Assembly: GCA_023231475.1 (NCBI GenBank)
Contig: JALJEE010001992.1
Location: forward strand, 1-41,187
DNA: 41,187 nucleotides
DNA from: Seison nebaliae
Taxonomy: Eukaryota; Rotifera; Pararotatoria; Seisonacea; Seisonidae
Reading direction: 5' to 3'
A model generated the notes under the pieces. That model saw nothing but the letters and a program-made list of their open reading frames with translations, searched no databases and was not told the DNA's origin. Below are positions 21,526 through 32,965 of the stretch, one piece after another. The position numbers and the translations under genes are program-made. How positions within the stretch are numbered: position 1 is the stretch's first letter; the number at the start of each line of letters is the position of its first letter.

Positions 21526-21924
21526 CTACCCCAAAATTCCTCCGACGAGTTTCATTAATTTACATGCAAAGTCACATTCTTTCGGCTTCTGAGTAGGTCT
21601 ACTAGGTCTTCTTGTTGGTCTCGTAGGCCTTCGTCTGCGTATTGTTGGTTTTCTAGTGGGTTTGGGTTTAGGTCGTTCATTTTTGCGTTTCATTGCTAAT
21701 ACTTTATCTAACGGGGTAATTTGAACTGAGAAAAAAGTTAAAAAAATATAACTCATAGTTTTTATCATTTGTTTGTATGTGTCATCGACGTTTCGAACTT
21801 GTAATTCATGTTTAGATTGTGAACCAATTAGGGTACGAACAAGCTGATTTAGATCATCATCGTCGACATCGAGGTTGATGGAGAATGATAAATTCACCAA
21901 AAGAAGAACAAGAAATAATTTCAT
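21526..21924 (-). CDS. Secreted acidic-then-cationic Arg/Pro-rich peptide precursor
   Basis: From the Met at 21924 the product starts MKLFLVLLLVNLSFS, a clear signal peptide; an in-frame ATG nine codons upstream is possible but would bury it. An acidic stretch follows (LDVDDDDLNQL). The C-terminal half is strongly cationic with repeated Arg/Lys-Pro-Thr units (PTRKPTIRRRRPTRPTRRPS) and ends in ECDFACKLMKLVGGILG, a Cys pair plus a short amphipathic helix. This signal / acidic piece / basic mature layout is that of many antimicrobial peptide precursors, but no family is recognised, and a cuticle or matrix protein is also possible. It lies directly downstream of the RIG-I-like gene on the same strand. 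The middle segment IFLTFFSVQI is hydrophobic and could be an unspliced remnant, though no normal-sized intron fits. Confidence 0.6.
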   Translation of the reverse strand: MKLFLVLLLVNLSFSINLDVDDDDLNQLVRTLIGSQSKHELQVRNVDDTYKQMIKTMSYIFLTFFSVQITPLDKVLAMKRKNERPKPKPTRKPTIRRRRPTRPTRRPSRPTQKPKECDFACKLMKLVGGILG

Positions 21925-21951
21925 ATTTCGTTTATTTTGTGAAGGCGACAT

Positions 21952-22297
21952 AAACTGAGAAGTAAATACCGTTTATGTCGATGTGAAATTTTCAATGAGC
22001 CATGTACATTCCATTATGGAATAAATAATCGTTCTTGGTTGACATAGTAGATATTTTCACATTTCTACACTCACGAGTTTACATTCTGTTCACTTACGAT
22101 TTCTGCTATTATTTGACGTACACAAATTGTTCTATTGTTTTAAAACAGGAATAAGTGATAAGACTTTAATGAGAGTTCATTCAATTATAATATAGAAAAT
22201 TTTTATAATTTCTTTTAATGAATAATAATGATAATGAAGAATATCTGACATTAATAAAAATTAGGAAAAAGATGGAATTGTTCATTGGAGGCTGGGT
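21952..22297. other. Spacer between RIG-I-like gene and secreted-peptide gene
   Basis: About 350 bp on the downstream side of the minus-strand helicase. It should hold the helicase 3' end and the promoter of the peptide gene. No repeat or other gene is seen. Confidence 0.45.
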
Positions 22298-24676
22298 TCA
22301 TTGAACGATTGGAGATCGCAATAATCGTAGATCTTCATCGGAACATTGTAAAAATGAAAAGGGAAGTTTCGACCAAATTTTTTCGCAAATAACTGGTCTG
22401 AAACCGTGTTCGAATTTTATACGGCGACAGTTTAAACTGTAATAAAGAAACATTTTTTCAAGAGTGACAATTCCAATTTCATTTGGACAATCTTTGCATG
22501 TCAATTTAATACTGTTAGCTCCATTTTTCAACATATGTTGATCACATCGAACATTACCTTCGATTAATTTTCCGGGAACGACATATCTCGATTGTTTCAA
22601 TTTTATTTCAGACGCCTTGCATATAAACCGTGAACAATGACGACAAGATACAGAATATCCCTCGACTGACACATTACTCTTTTCTAAACGTTCTTCTTTT
22701 GGAGGAACGGGAGATAATTTTAGAAGATTGCTCATTTGCTTTTTCATTTTATCAAAAAGATCTGATTCATTCAATAATTCCAAAGCTTGACTAGCGTGCA
22801 TGATCTCCTCTAATCGTTTGTTGAAGGCTTTGTCATTCACTTTTCCAGAATATATAAAAAATATTCTTCCTTGATCTTTACGGCATCTGCCTTTAGTTTG
22901 TACGACTCCTATATCACTTCCAATGTACTGGTAACATATGACGGTATTACAATCTTGAATATTGACACCTTCCTGAATTATATCGGTTCCTATTAAAATA
23001 TTCGATTTTCCTTCATCAAAATCATCCATCACTTGTACCTGTTTAGTTTGTTTAACACCCTTAACATTCTGAGTAGTGGATTGGCCGGCTATTTTTAAAA
23101 CTGAAAATATACCATTCAACTTCCCATTATTTTCTAAATGAAATGCGAGCGCTTCCATTATCACTTTGTCTGGAACAATGATGATTGCTCTAAACTTCTC
23201 CTTTTCAAGATAGTATTGTTCCGATAGTATATTTTCCAATTTTTCCACAATCAAACTTTTCTCATGCAAATTAAATGGAACGGATAAGAATAAATCACAA
23301 TAAATTGGTAACAATTGATCAATTTCTAATTCTCGACGGACTTTCCCATGGAACGATTCGATAGTTTCCATCTTATATGGTGAAGTATTCATCGCTAATT
23401 GTTCGGTAATGGATTGAATAAATTCTTTAAAAATCAGGAAGAAATTGTTTTCTATCTCTTTCAAATTGGTTGTTGATAATCGATCGCGATGGAAATCCAC
23501 CAAATTAAACAGAACATACACAAGAGGAATACTCTCGAATAGTTTGAGAGCGGAATGATATTTTTTTAAATATGCAATCTGCATTTTTTGTAAGATGGCT
23601 CGATCATTTAATGAATCGAACTTCTTTTCCAATTCTGCAAGTTTGGAGGAATATGATGCATCCGATTTACTGGTTTGAGATAGAAAGTTGTCAAAATTAT
23701 ATAATAATACAATTTTATCCATTGCATGGATTATGGCATTGCCGAATTTGGTGTCATTTACATTCCAATCAACCATAATATTGTCGATTGGTAATGAACT
23801 TGATATAACATTCTCTTTCAATTCCTCCACATTTTTCTTTACCGTAGAAATTTTACATTCGGGAAAATTTGATAATAATCTCGCAATTTCTTCAATACCG
23901 TTTTGGTTGGCCCCCACACCAAATGATGCAGTTAATCCACAAATTATTGGTCTTATCTTGTTCGTATTCCAATAACGAGCTATTATAGAATATGGATGAT
24001 CTTTCTTTATGTGATGGACTTCATCGAATATCACTAATTGAAATTGACTAATATCGATAAGTCCTTTCTGTAACCAATAAAGAAATTTTCCTGCTGTAAT
24101 AAAAATGACATCGAAAGCCAAACAAATATCAAATGTATGTTTCTCATTGACGGAAATCATTTTTAAATCTAAACCATTAGTAATTTGAACATTCGATTTG
24201 GCAGTTGGCATTAATGGTGTATTAATTCTCAGAGATTCTTTTATTTGATTGTACTGTTGAGTGACTAATACATTTGTGGGATTAATGAAGACGAACCTCA
24301 TCGGTGGAATTTCCTTTTCAATTTCTTCCATATTATCTCTAGTATTAAGAAACGTCTTCGCTTTCTGATAAGCATGATAACAGAATGATATTAGGATGGC
24401 AGATACGAACGTCTTACCCGCACCAGTTGGCAAATTGATGAGACTATTCTGACCATTAAACGAATATTCCAACACTTCCAATTGATATAATCTCGGAAGT
24501 TTCTCTAATTTCAATATTTTTTGAATATCTTCTTGTGGAGTATAAGATAAGAAACTCTTCCTTAATTGATGAAATTGTTTTAGAAAGATACTAAAGAAGA
24601 AATCATCCTGAATTTTTGTTGACCTTTCTTGAACAGAAAGTTCAATCGATGGATCTGAAAATCGGAAAGTTGCCAT
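22298..24676 (-). CDS. RIG-I-like receptor / Dicer-related helicase, without CARDs
   Basis: One intronless frame of 792 residues. Hel1: motif I INLPTGAGKT (about 81-89), motif II DEVHHIKKDHPY (218-221 is the DExH box), motif III GLTASFGVG. The RIG-I-like insertion helices occupy about 300-480. Hel2 carries ILIGTDIIQEGVN and motif VI QTKGRCRKDQGRIF. The C-terminal regulatory domain has Zn ligands at CRHC (about 678/681) and CKDC (about 727/730). These features are specific to RIG-I/MDA5/LGP2 and nematode DRH proteins rather than Dicer: no PAZ or RNase III follows. The protein begins only about 60 residues before the helicase, so there is no room for CARD domains. The layout is that of LGP2. 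Family members bind double-stranded RNA, often viral, and act in interferon-type or antiviral RNAi signalling. The lack of introns contrasts with the neighbours. Confidence 0.92.
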   Translation of the reverse strand: MATFRFSDPSIELSVQERSTKIQDDFFFSIFLKQFHQLRKSFLSYTPQEDIQKILKLEKLPRLYQLEVLEYSFNGQNSLINLPTGAGKTFVSAILISFCYHAYQKAKTFLNTRDNMEEIEKEIPPMRFVFINPTNVLVTQQYNQIKESLRINTPLMPTAKSNVQITNGLDLKMISVNEKHTFDICLAFDVIFITAGKFLYWLQKGLIDISQFQLVIFDEVHHIKKDHPYSIIARYWNTNKIRPIICGLTASFGVGANQNGIEEIARLLSNFPECKISTVKKNVEELKENVISSSLPIDNIMVDWNVNDTKFGNAIIHAMDKIVLLYNFDNFLSQTSKSDASYSSKLAELEKKFDSLNDRAILQKMQIAYLKKYHSALKLFESIPLVYVLFNLVDFHRDRLSTTNLKEIENNFFLIFKEFIQSITEQLAMNTSPYKMETIESFHGKVRRELEIDQLLPIYCDLFLSVPFNLHEKSLIVEKLENILSEQYYLEKEKFRAIIIVPDKVIMEALAFHLENNGKLNGIFSVLKIAGQSTTQNVKGVKQTKQVQVMDDFDEGKSNILIGTDIIQEGVNIQDCNTVICYQYIGSDIGVVQTKGRCRKDQGRIFFIYSGKVNDKAFNKRLEEIMHASQALELLNESDLFDKMKKQMSNLLKLSPVPPKEERLEKSNVSVEGYSVSCRHCSRFICKASEIKLKQSRYVVPGKLIEGNVRCDQHMLKNGANSIKLTCKDCPNEIGIVTLEKMFLYYSLNCRRIKFEHGFRPVICEKIWSKLPFSFLQCSDEDLRLLRSPIVQ

Positions 24677-25607
24677 GAAAAAGGAAAAATTAAAGAAATA
24701 TATATATTAAAGAAAAGGAAAACGTAATATAAACTTTCTTCATCATTTTCTCTTATAAACCGAAGAACCATAGTAATGAGCAAATTTAGAGATGAATCAT
24801 TTGAAACACAATCAAGCTATTAAATCAAAACATTATTTAAAAATTAATTTTGAAAAGAAGCGATTACTCAACTCGTTGCGAAACGAAAGACGGAAGAGCA
24901 GTAACAACAACTACATTTCAATTGAGAGTTCTCTAACCTTTCTTTATAATAAAATTGTTTTTGCAATATGTTCATATTAAATATGAGTTCGCCTGAACCA
25001 CCGACATTACAATTTTAAGAACTTTATAAATCTACTTGTTATTAAATCATCTCTAAATCAGAGGGGTCAAGTTTCGAAAGTAATATCACTCGAAATCATC
25101 AACAATAATATCACAATTAACTTATCAATTTTAAAAGTAACGATTAATTCGTTTCATTCTCTTATTTTTGTTTTAAGTTAAGTTTACACAATATTATCAA
25201 ATTCGCAATTCCAACATATATCTGAGTGTGTATCGATATCTAATGACTAAAGAACGACAAATAAAGTCACGAATGACTGATGGGAAACTAATGTTATGTA
25301 ACTTTCTTATCATTAGGAACCTTTCAGATTGTATCAACATCGAAATCAACGTTGAGAACATCAATCATCTTCCTTGTTTAGTCACTCAAGTCTTCAGATA
25401 ATTACCGCATAATCACCATAGTACCAGAAATATAATTTGGTTTATCTACCATTTTATCCTTTAATCAATTATCAAAACTTATAATTCAATTTATCATGTC
25501 ATTCATTTATCATAATTCAATTTTCAAATACTCTCCTTTCTTTCCATGATTTTAAAACTTTCACAAACTATTTTTTAAAACTTCTTTGTATCTAATAGTC
25601 ATCTTAC
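24677..25607. other. Intergenic, nothing convincing
   Basis: About 930 bp upstream of the RIG-I-like gene, where its promoter should lie. Only spurious short frames are seen. Confidence 0.4.
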
Positions 25608-25719
25608 CAAACTTCTATCGGATCCTTCTTGTAATTACCTCGCTTACGGATACATATCCCTGTGAATGTTGTCTTTTTACGAATAGCAGGTTCTGTGACA
25701 TCATACTGGAGTTCAAATA
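25608..25719 (-). pseudogene. Isolated exon-like fragment, perhaps mitochondrial ribosomal protein L19
   Basis: On the minus strand an acceptor (acttatag) precedes 112 nt that read FELQYDVTEP then AIRKKTTFTGICIRKRG, and a good donor (gtaaga) follows PIEV. The FxGICI(Q/R)R.G pattern recalls the core strand of mitochondrial L19. The codon pattern looks like real protein, but no flanking exons could be found: upstream lies a foldback repeat, downstream AT-rich sequence. It may be an exon remnant of a disrupted gene copy or part of a gene with longer introns. The identity is tentative. Confidence 0.35.
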
Positions 25720-25847
25720 CTATAAGTTACAATGTTGCTTTATCTAAAAATTTAAACAAAAGTTTACAAGATTTTTGATAATATCGGGACGTCGTTAATA
25801 AGAACTCACAAGAACGGGTGACGGATCTAGTCTCACCCAACGTTTAG

Positions 25848-26046
25848 TCTCACCCTCTTGTCTATTTTTGGAGCGGGAATAACTTTAATTTCGGAGATGG
25901 TCTCACCCGTATTTCTTCTATTCGGATGGAGTCTCACCCTGAGGATCATCGACCCCCTCTCCGAATTGCATTTTTCATAAGGTGAGACCGAATTCATCTC
26001 CGAAATTAAAATTGTTCCCGCTCCAAAAATAGAAGACAGGGTGAGA
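25848..26046. repeat. Second foldback element with GTCTCACC motifs
   Basis: The left arm 25848-25908 (tctcaccctcttgtctattt ...) is answered by its reverse complement at 25981-26046, with a few indels and mismatches. The shared core is ttttggagcgggaat. The motif gtctcaccc occurs further times inside and just outside (25829, 25931). The base composition is GC-richer than its surroundings. The older, diverged arms suggest a MITE or foldback transposon; no target duplication is evident. Confidence 0.7.
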
Positions 26047-26946
26047 GTAGCTATAAAGTGAGAGTAGCTCCTAAATTTATTGATGAGAAGTTCCCGAACA
26101 ACTTGAACGTATGAAAGCCATCAAGGTATTGAACAAAATGAACATCGATTAATTAATGGATCCAATCAATCTGTCTCTGTAGTAAAAATATGTAGTTTAA
26201 CTTTCACATTATTAACTAACATTAAATTTAAGTTCATATTACAACATTTTGAACATATCCCATATGGATACGTAACCATACATAACCATATGGGTTCCTA
26301 GTGCTTGAACATAATTGGATATTTGTTATTTTCTCTGTTGAAGATATCTTCTTAATCGATTTTATTTCGGTAAATGTAAATGATATTACAAATTGTTAGT
26401 GATTCACTAGCTATGGACAAAATGGAATGATTCTTTCATTCAAATAACCTGATTGTGAAGTGGCTCACAATGACAGTTCAAAAAAATCGATATTTTTATG
26501 TTTTATATATATATCACTTTTCCCTAATTAATGTGTTTAAACAACAACGTATATACAATATTTATATACTTTTCATGTATATCTTTTCAAGTTCTTTCAA
26601 CCATTTATGATGTAATCTAAATGAATTATGTTTGCACAACCGAACAATTTATTGTTGGACTTTATATACTTGGATCGAAGGATAAAATAATGATTGAAAT
26701 TTAATAATAGTTGATTTATATTTACAAATACTTATTAATAGTTCTCCTATCAGATGATATTTGATATACAAGAGATTAACTTGAGACGATGTCATGTTTA
26801 ATTCTCCGAAATTTCCATTAATCATTATTTTTATGATTCTTCTCTCAACTCAAATCTTCTCTCTGATCAGTTGATCAAATATGAAGAAGAAGTAAAAGAA
26901 AGAAATATGAATCGATAGCTTCAAATCGTAAAGGAATCGAATTAAA
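26047..26946. other. Intergenic upstream of GPD2
   Basis: About 900 bp. It contains a small palindrome at about 26259-26290 (cccatatgg ... ccatatggg) and otherwise AT-rich sequence. It should include the GPD2 promoter; no TATA box is certain. Confidence 0.4.
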
Positions 26947-29633
26947 ATGAAAAGTCAAAGTCGTTTTCTGATTTCGCACTTGTCCACTTTTCGAAGAAGC
27001 GTGCTAGCTGCTGTCGGTTTGGCTTCAGTTGGAACAGCTGCTTATTTCTTGCAGACGAAGAATAAAAGAGAACAGCAGACAATCGTAGAATATAATGATG
27101 TGAAGAATAATAATGTTTATCGAGTTTAGTTTCTTTTTTACGAAAGAGTTATATATAAGTAAATAGTTTTATTCAACTGTCAGTGCAGCTGATGCAGATT
27201 TTGAAGGAGAAATTAGTGAAAAAAAGAAAAAAGATTTCCAAAGTTTTCTTTCGGAAAATAAATTGCAATGGCGAACGAAATTACCGACGAGAGAAATGGT
27301 GATTGACAATTTAGTTGAATCAGATGAAGAATATGATGTTATCATTGTTGGTGGTGGTGCTACAGGTGCCGGTATTGCTGTCGATGCAATTTCCAGAGGT
27401 TTCCATTTTTCATTCATATGTTTATATATATATGTATATTTGAAATTATTGATGTTAAATAGGACTGAAAACATTGTTGATAGAGAAATTCGATTTTTCT
27501 TCAGGAACAAGTAGTCGTAGTACTAAATTAATTCATGGAGGTGTACGATATTTGGAGAAAGCATTCAAACAATTCGATATTGAACAAGTTCTTCACTCTA
27601 AAAATATTGTTAATGTTAATCGATCTTCTAAAAAGTATCGGATGGTAAAGGAGGCATTAATTGAACGTGCAAATTTATTAGAAATCGCTCCTCATCTTTC
27701 TTATCCTTTACCGATTATGTTGCCCATTTATAAATGGTATTTAGCACCATATTTCTACGCTGGAATTAAAGTTTACGATTTGATATCGGGAAGGAAATTA
27801 CTGAAATCCAGCTACTTCATTGGGAAGAAGAAGGCGTTGGAATTGTTTCCACATTTGAAACGTGATGAATTGTTTGGTGCCATCATCTATTATGATGGTG
27901 CACATAATGATGCACGAATGAATTTATCTCTCATTATGACGGCATCGAGATTGGGTGCTGATTGTATAAATCATGTGACGGTTAATGGATTGGAAGAAGC
28001 GGATGGTCGAATAAATGGAGTTGTTTGTATCGATCGATTATCCGAACGGATTTTTCATGTGAAAGGTAAAGCGATTGTTAATGCAACTGGAGCTTATACT
28101 GATTCAATACGACAGATGGATGATAAATCTGTCAAATCCATTTGTCAACCAAGTGCTGGTGTCCACATCGTCCTCCCTGATTATTATAGGTTACATTCAA
28201 ATTATTATTTGAATTTTAATTTCTAAGTTTCATTTAGTCCGACTAATATGGGTCTACTCGATCCTCAAACATCAGATGGTCGTGTCATTTTTTTTCTACC
28301 TTGGCAAAAACATACTTTAGCTGGTTAGTTCCATTTTATAGGAATTATTTCTAATTTCTTTTCTCTCAAGGTACAACTGATACACCATGTGATTTAACTG
28401 ATCGACCATCGCCAACAGAAGATGATGTTGAATTCATTTTGAAGGAAATCAAAAATTATTTGAATAAAGATATAATAGGTGTATTCATTTTTTTCTTTTC
28501 ACCCTCTTCTAATTCATTTTTTAGTGAGATTGGGTGATGTTTGTTCCGCTTGGAGTGGAATTCGTCCGTTAGTTTCAGATCCAAATAAATCAGACGATCA
28601 AACGGAAAATTTAGCGAGAAATCATATAATACATGTGAGTAAGAAAGGTTTGATTACGATCGCTGGAGGCAAATGGACAACATATCGAGAAATGGCGAAA
28701 GAAACGGTTGATAAATTGATCGAAACAATTCCAAATATTTCTCCGACGGGACCATCGCAAACTTTAGGATTACCTTTAGAAGGTGCTCATCAATGGAAAC
28801 CAACTTCATTCATTAAATTAGTTCAAAATTATGGATTAGATACGGATGTAGCAGTACATCTCTCAGAAACTTATGGTGATAAAGCAGCTAGAGTTTGTGA
28901 TTTAGGTACGGCAACTAAACGTCGTTGGCCTGTCACTGGTAAACGATTACACGAGGATTTCCCTTATATTGAAGCTGAAATACGATATGGTTGTCGTCAT
29001 GAAAACGCTCGACGAGCAGTTGATATGTTGAGTCGTAGAACAAGATTATCATTCTTAAATGTGATGGCAGCGAATGAAACGATTGATAGAATTGTTCAAA
29101 TAATGTCTGAAGAATTGAATTGGACGAGAGCTCGTCAGAAGGAAGAAATTGAACATGCCAAACATTTCCTCATGGTAGAAATGGGAGGAAATCTCAAATG
29201 TTGTGAATTGAAAAATGAGAAGAAGAGTGTCCATTTAACAGAGGGTGAAAGGAGAAAATATGAAGCGATGTTCCTCGATTTGGATAAAGAGAGGAAAGGA
29301 TATCTCACAATAAAAAGCCTCAAAAAAATTTTTACGGTTTTAATTTTTTGAAATTCTTCTCATTATTTCAATTTAATCAGGTTAATGAAATTGATATTCA
29401 TGATTTAGATCTATTTTTGAATGAAGTCGATAAACAGAATAATGGAGAGATCAACAAATCAGAATTTCTTCAAGTTCTTCCTTCATTCTCAATTGTAAGA
29501 GGAATTAATGAAATAATTTTTTGTATAGTTGATGGAATCCTTGAAATATGGAACTGCTTCTTATACGACACGTCATGTGGCAAAGAATTTCAAAGCTAAA
29601 TTGGATGTAAGACGATCAGGTGGCGGTGTGTAG
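26947..29633 (+). CDS. GPD2: Mitochondrial FAD-dependent glycerol-3-phosphate dehydrogenase
   Basis: Eight exons: 26947-27123, 27167-27398, 27463-28189, 28238-28323, 28371-28478, 28525-29336, 29381-29494, 29529-29633; 786 residues. It oxidises glycerol 3-phosphate to dihydroxyacetone phosphate and passes electrons through FAD to ubiquinone on the outer face of the inner mitochondrial membrane. The N-terminus is basic with a hydrophobic helix (VLAAVGLASVGTAAYFL), as in mammals. FAD site: DVIIVGGGATGAGIAVDA (about 117-134). Other landmarks: TSSRSTKLIHGGVRYLEKAF, SPTNMGLLDPQTSDGRVIFF, LPWQKHTLAGTTDTP, AWSGIRPLV, ITIAGGKWTTYREMA. Two C-terminal EF-hands (DLDKERKGYLT and EVDKQNNGEINKSEF) give the Ca2+ sensing known for the animal enzyme. 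It ends RRSGGGV, like the mammalian SCGGL. The last intron is only 34 bp. Confidence 0.96.
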
Positions 29634-29953
29634 GAGAACGTGTAAATCTTCAAAAGATCATTCGTTTCGTTTAAACGTCGTCGATTAGATAAAATCTCAA
29701 CATCTTCTTTTTTATTTACATATTTCCTTCCATTTTCTTCATTCTCTATCTATCCAATGAAGATGATGGTGATGATATTGATGCTGCTAATTCTTTGATT
29801 GATATCTCTTTTTCTGTTTATAGAATAATCTCGATATTTATTTATTATTATCATCCGCCTCTCTCTCATTGATTCATTTATTCTTCTTTAAATTTACGTG
29901 TACGTCATGTTAGATATATGTATTGATCCATTCTAGTAATTATCATTAAATCG

Positions 29954-29959
29954 AATAAA
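29954..29959 (+). terminator. Candidate GPD2 polyadenylation signal AATAAA
   Basis: A canonical hexamer about 320 bp after the GPD2 stop, in the context cgaataaa, which also marks the ends of the H2B and ULP1 genes. Confidence 0.4.
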
Positions 29960-32716
29960 AACCACCTTTTCTCAAACATTAAATTTCAACAGATTATTCA
30001 TCAAACAACTTCTTTTTGTGAGAAGTCGATTAAAGGACATATCGATTATTGGTATTATAATCGTCCACGATTATTTTCCAAATGTCAATCTAATTTCTGG
30101 AATTCTCTTCTTAAAGAAATTCAACAGTGAAAAAAATGGAATCATCTTCTTATAACATCGTTGACAATATCTGAAAAGTTATTTTGTTTATAAGAAATCA
30201 ATCCATCGAATCGAATAACGTCGACGATTGAATGGAGGGAGACACGTATTAAAGATTAATTCGAAACATTTCTTCCGTTTTCTTCATCGGATTATTCTGC
30301 TATTTCTCTCTTTCAGGACAACAGAAGAACATCAATTTTTTCTTTCCATCAAATACGACATAATTTATTGACTTTGATCGATATAATCAATAATAATATT
30401 GATCATTATCATTGGAATTCTTCCCATAGAAGGCGAATGATAAGGATGTATGATAATGTTAAATAAGAAGTGTAATTTTATTCAATAATTTCATTTCCGA
30501 ACCTTATCGAAAGAGAATCTTTTTCCTTTTAATTTTATCTAATATAATCAGTAAACCTCAAACTGTCCACACTAAATAAAGTTCCTTCTTTTTATTTCAT
30601 TCATTTCGTATAATTCACAAACGAATGTCTTTCCTTAAACGACTAACGACTAAAATAAAACGATTTTTAGACAATCATAAAATTTTCGTCAAATTCGACA
30701 ATTTATTAATAAATATCTTATCATTTTGAATTTTGTTCTCTTCAAATATGAATTGTTGATATGTTTCCACGTTTTCCTAATCTGATAATGAATCTATAAT
30801 TCCCACAAATTAGTTAATAGATGAACGTGACGTTATCATAACTAATCGGGCCAGTTTTGTGTAGTGTCGCCTGTCCTATTTGTCAGATTGTTTCTTGTAA
30901 ATTTATCATTAATCGATTGTCAAAAAATGATGTTAGAAGAACGTAACAATTCCTAATATGTATGAAGAATAGCAGTTCGACAGTTTAAAATCATATTCGG
31001 GAATCATATTTTGTGACACATATAACGACAGAATCAGTTTGGAAGAGAATTCCATTATTTCCCGCTAATTATTTAATGTGAGAGAAAAAGGAAACCAATT
31101 AGACAATCGGTCTTTTATTTCTCTCATTTCTTCTTCTTCTAAGGGACGACGATCAAACTAATGAAAATATACAATGACGATATTTTAACAAGAACATTTT
31201 TGATTAATTAATTTGAAGAAAAAACTTATGTAATTTTTGGGGAGGAATTAAATGAATTCGAATTATTTTTGCACTTAACTTAGAGGATTTCAACTGAGAG
31301 GAATCGTCATTTCAAACGATATGTAACTTAACATGAATTTTGTTGAAATCTCCTTTGAGATGAATAGAAGGAAATCGATAATTGTGTTCTACAACGATTA
31401 TATCCGAAGAGGAGGAAAAGAAAGAAGAGAAGAAATTGGAATATGCTTGAAGGTAAAAAGTATCAATAAGTACATTTGTAGTACCATAGTTGCGATTGAC
31501 ATTCAATTTCAATACGTGACGTTCCCTAAATGAGGACCTTGAACTGGTTGAGGTACTCATTGGGGGGGTCTGCTCCTTCCCAATATGTGTTTGCGGAGTA
31601 AATGAATTGAACATATGTGATAGAACAAACTCGATATAAGATGATAAGGAGTAATAAAAATCGAAGAAGGAAAATATCGAAAACTTTATATCGGAAGGTG
31701 ATAGAGATTCTTACTATGGAATTCATTCATCAATTCCATGAAACGGAATTGGTTGCTGTTAACATTGACGATATGGAAGAAGAGAAAAGTACAATGTTTT
31801 CTAATTAGTTATCGTATTGTAAAATGAAGAATGGATCTTTTATGTTATTGATTTATTCATATAAGTAGAATGGTAAATGACATTTCTTGCTCAACTCGTT
31901 TATTATTCATATTATGTAATGTTGTCTACGAATTGTTCGTGGATGTCTATACTGAAATATATCGAATCAGTTTATTTACTATGGATCAAATGGTGATATG
32001 AGTACATGAATGCTATACGATAAACGAATACGATGTGATGCTTCCAACATATGATTGATCTGATGGCTGGGAGAAGAATGTAAAATGTAATGAAGAAACC
32101 TCTTTTCAATCATGATCCAAGTCAATGTCATCATCTATTGATCATTAAGTAGTAGATCCAATAATTTTACATTTATACTCAATTTGTCATCGAACTCATT
32201 GGAGAGGAATCATCGTCATTCAAAGACTTTCGACATTTCCATAATTCTCGTAAGGAAATTTAAATTTCTGCATATTATTCGGCTCAATCCTTTGGATCAA
32301 CTACTTCACTTTCACATAATAAAGTTCATCTTGATGAGAATATTGGAAGAAGGAACAAAAAGAACTTTCATACATTTTCACTTCATACTTGTTAGTTAAT
32401 TTTTTTCGCACAATTTCTTCATGCCTTTCTCGTACCAGTTTGGAAATTCGGTCGATCAATACTTAATTATCTAATATAACATCAATTTAGGAAGAAGTGC
32501 ACTTGTCAATATTAGTTAATGCTCATATTAGGGCAATTTTTTCGTGATAATCATTATCTGTCATAAAATTGGAAATTGTTCTATTCCTTCTAACAAACTT
32601 CCATATTAATAGGAAATGGGAAAATGACGATATGAAAAATGTTGAGAATAACAAACTAATATAGAAAGGAAATTTCATATTATGAAATCGTTAATACTTC
32701 CAAATTATCGATCAAT

Positions 32717-32965
32717 TCACTCATCCGTTCTACTCTCCTCCCGATATTTCTGTAAATAATTTCCTTGTTCCACAAAAAAAAAATTATCCGTATTCTTTTG
32801 TTGAAAATCGAAAGAGATTGGACAGTTCGCTGAATGAATTGAAAATAAACTTTCAAAAAGAAAACAACCAGAGTGCTCTCTAACCATAATACGCAACTTA
32901 TATAGAGTACCATCATATGACTCACGACAAATCGTAATATGATAATTACGTTTTACTCCTTTCAT
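32717..32965 (-). CDS. Weak candidate small protein
   Basis: An 82-residue frame beginning MKGVKRNYHITICRESYDGT with a mixed, non-repetitive composition. An overlapping frame of similar length exists on the same strand, so chance is quite possible. No family, signal peptide or splice context supports it. Confidence 0.15.
   Translation of the reverse strand: MKGVKRNYHITICRESYDGTLYKLRIMVREHSGCFLFESLFSIHSANCPISFDFQQKNTDNFFFVEQGNYLQKYREESRTDE

Noticed and set aside
31312-31808. Overlapping small frames on both strands
   Set aside because: One segment looks protein-like, but no consistent exon chain or family match could be built.
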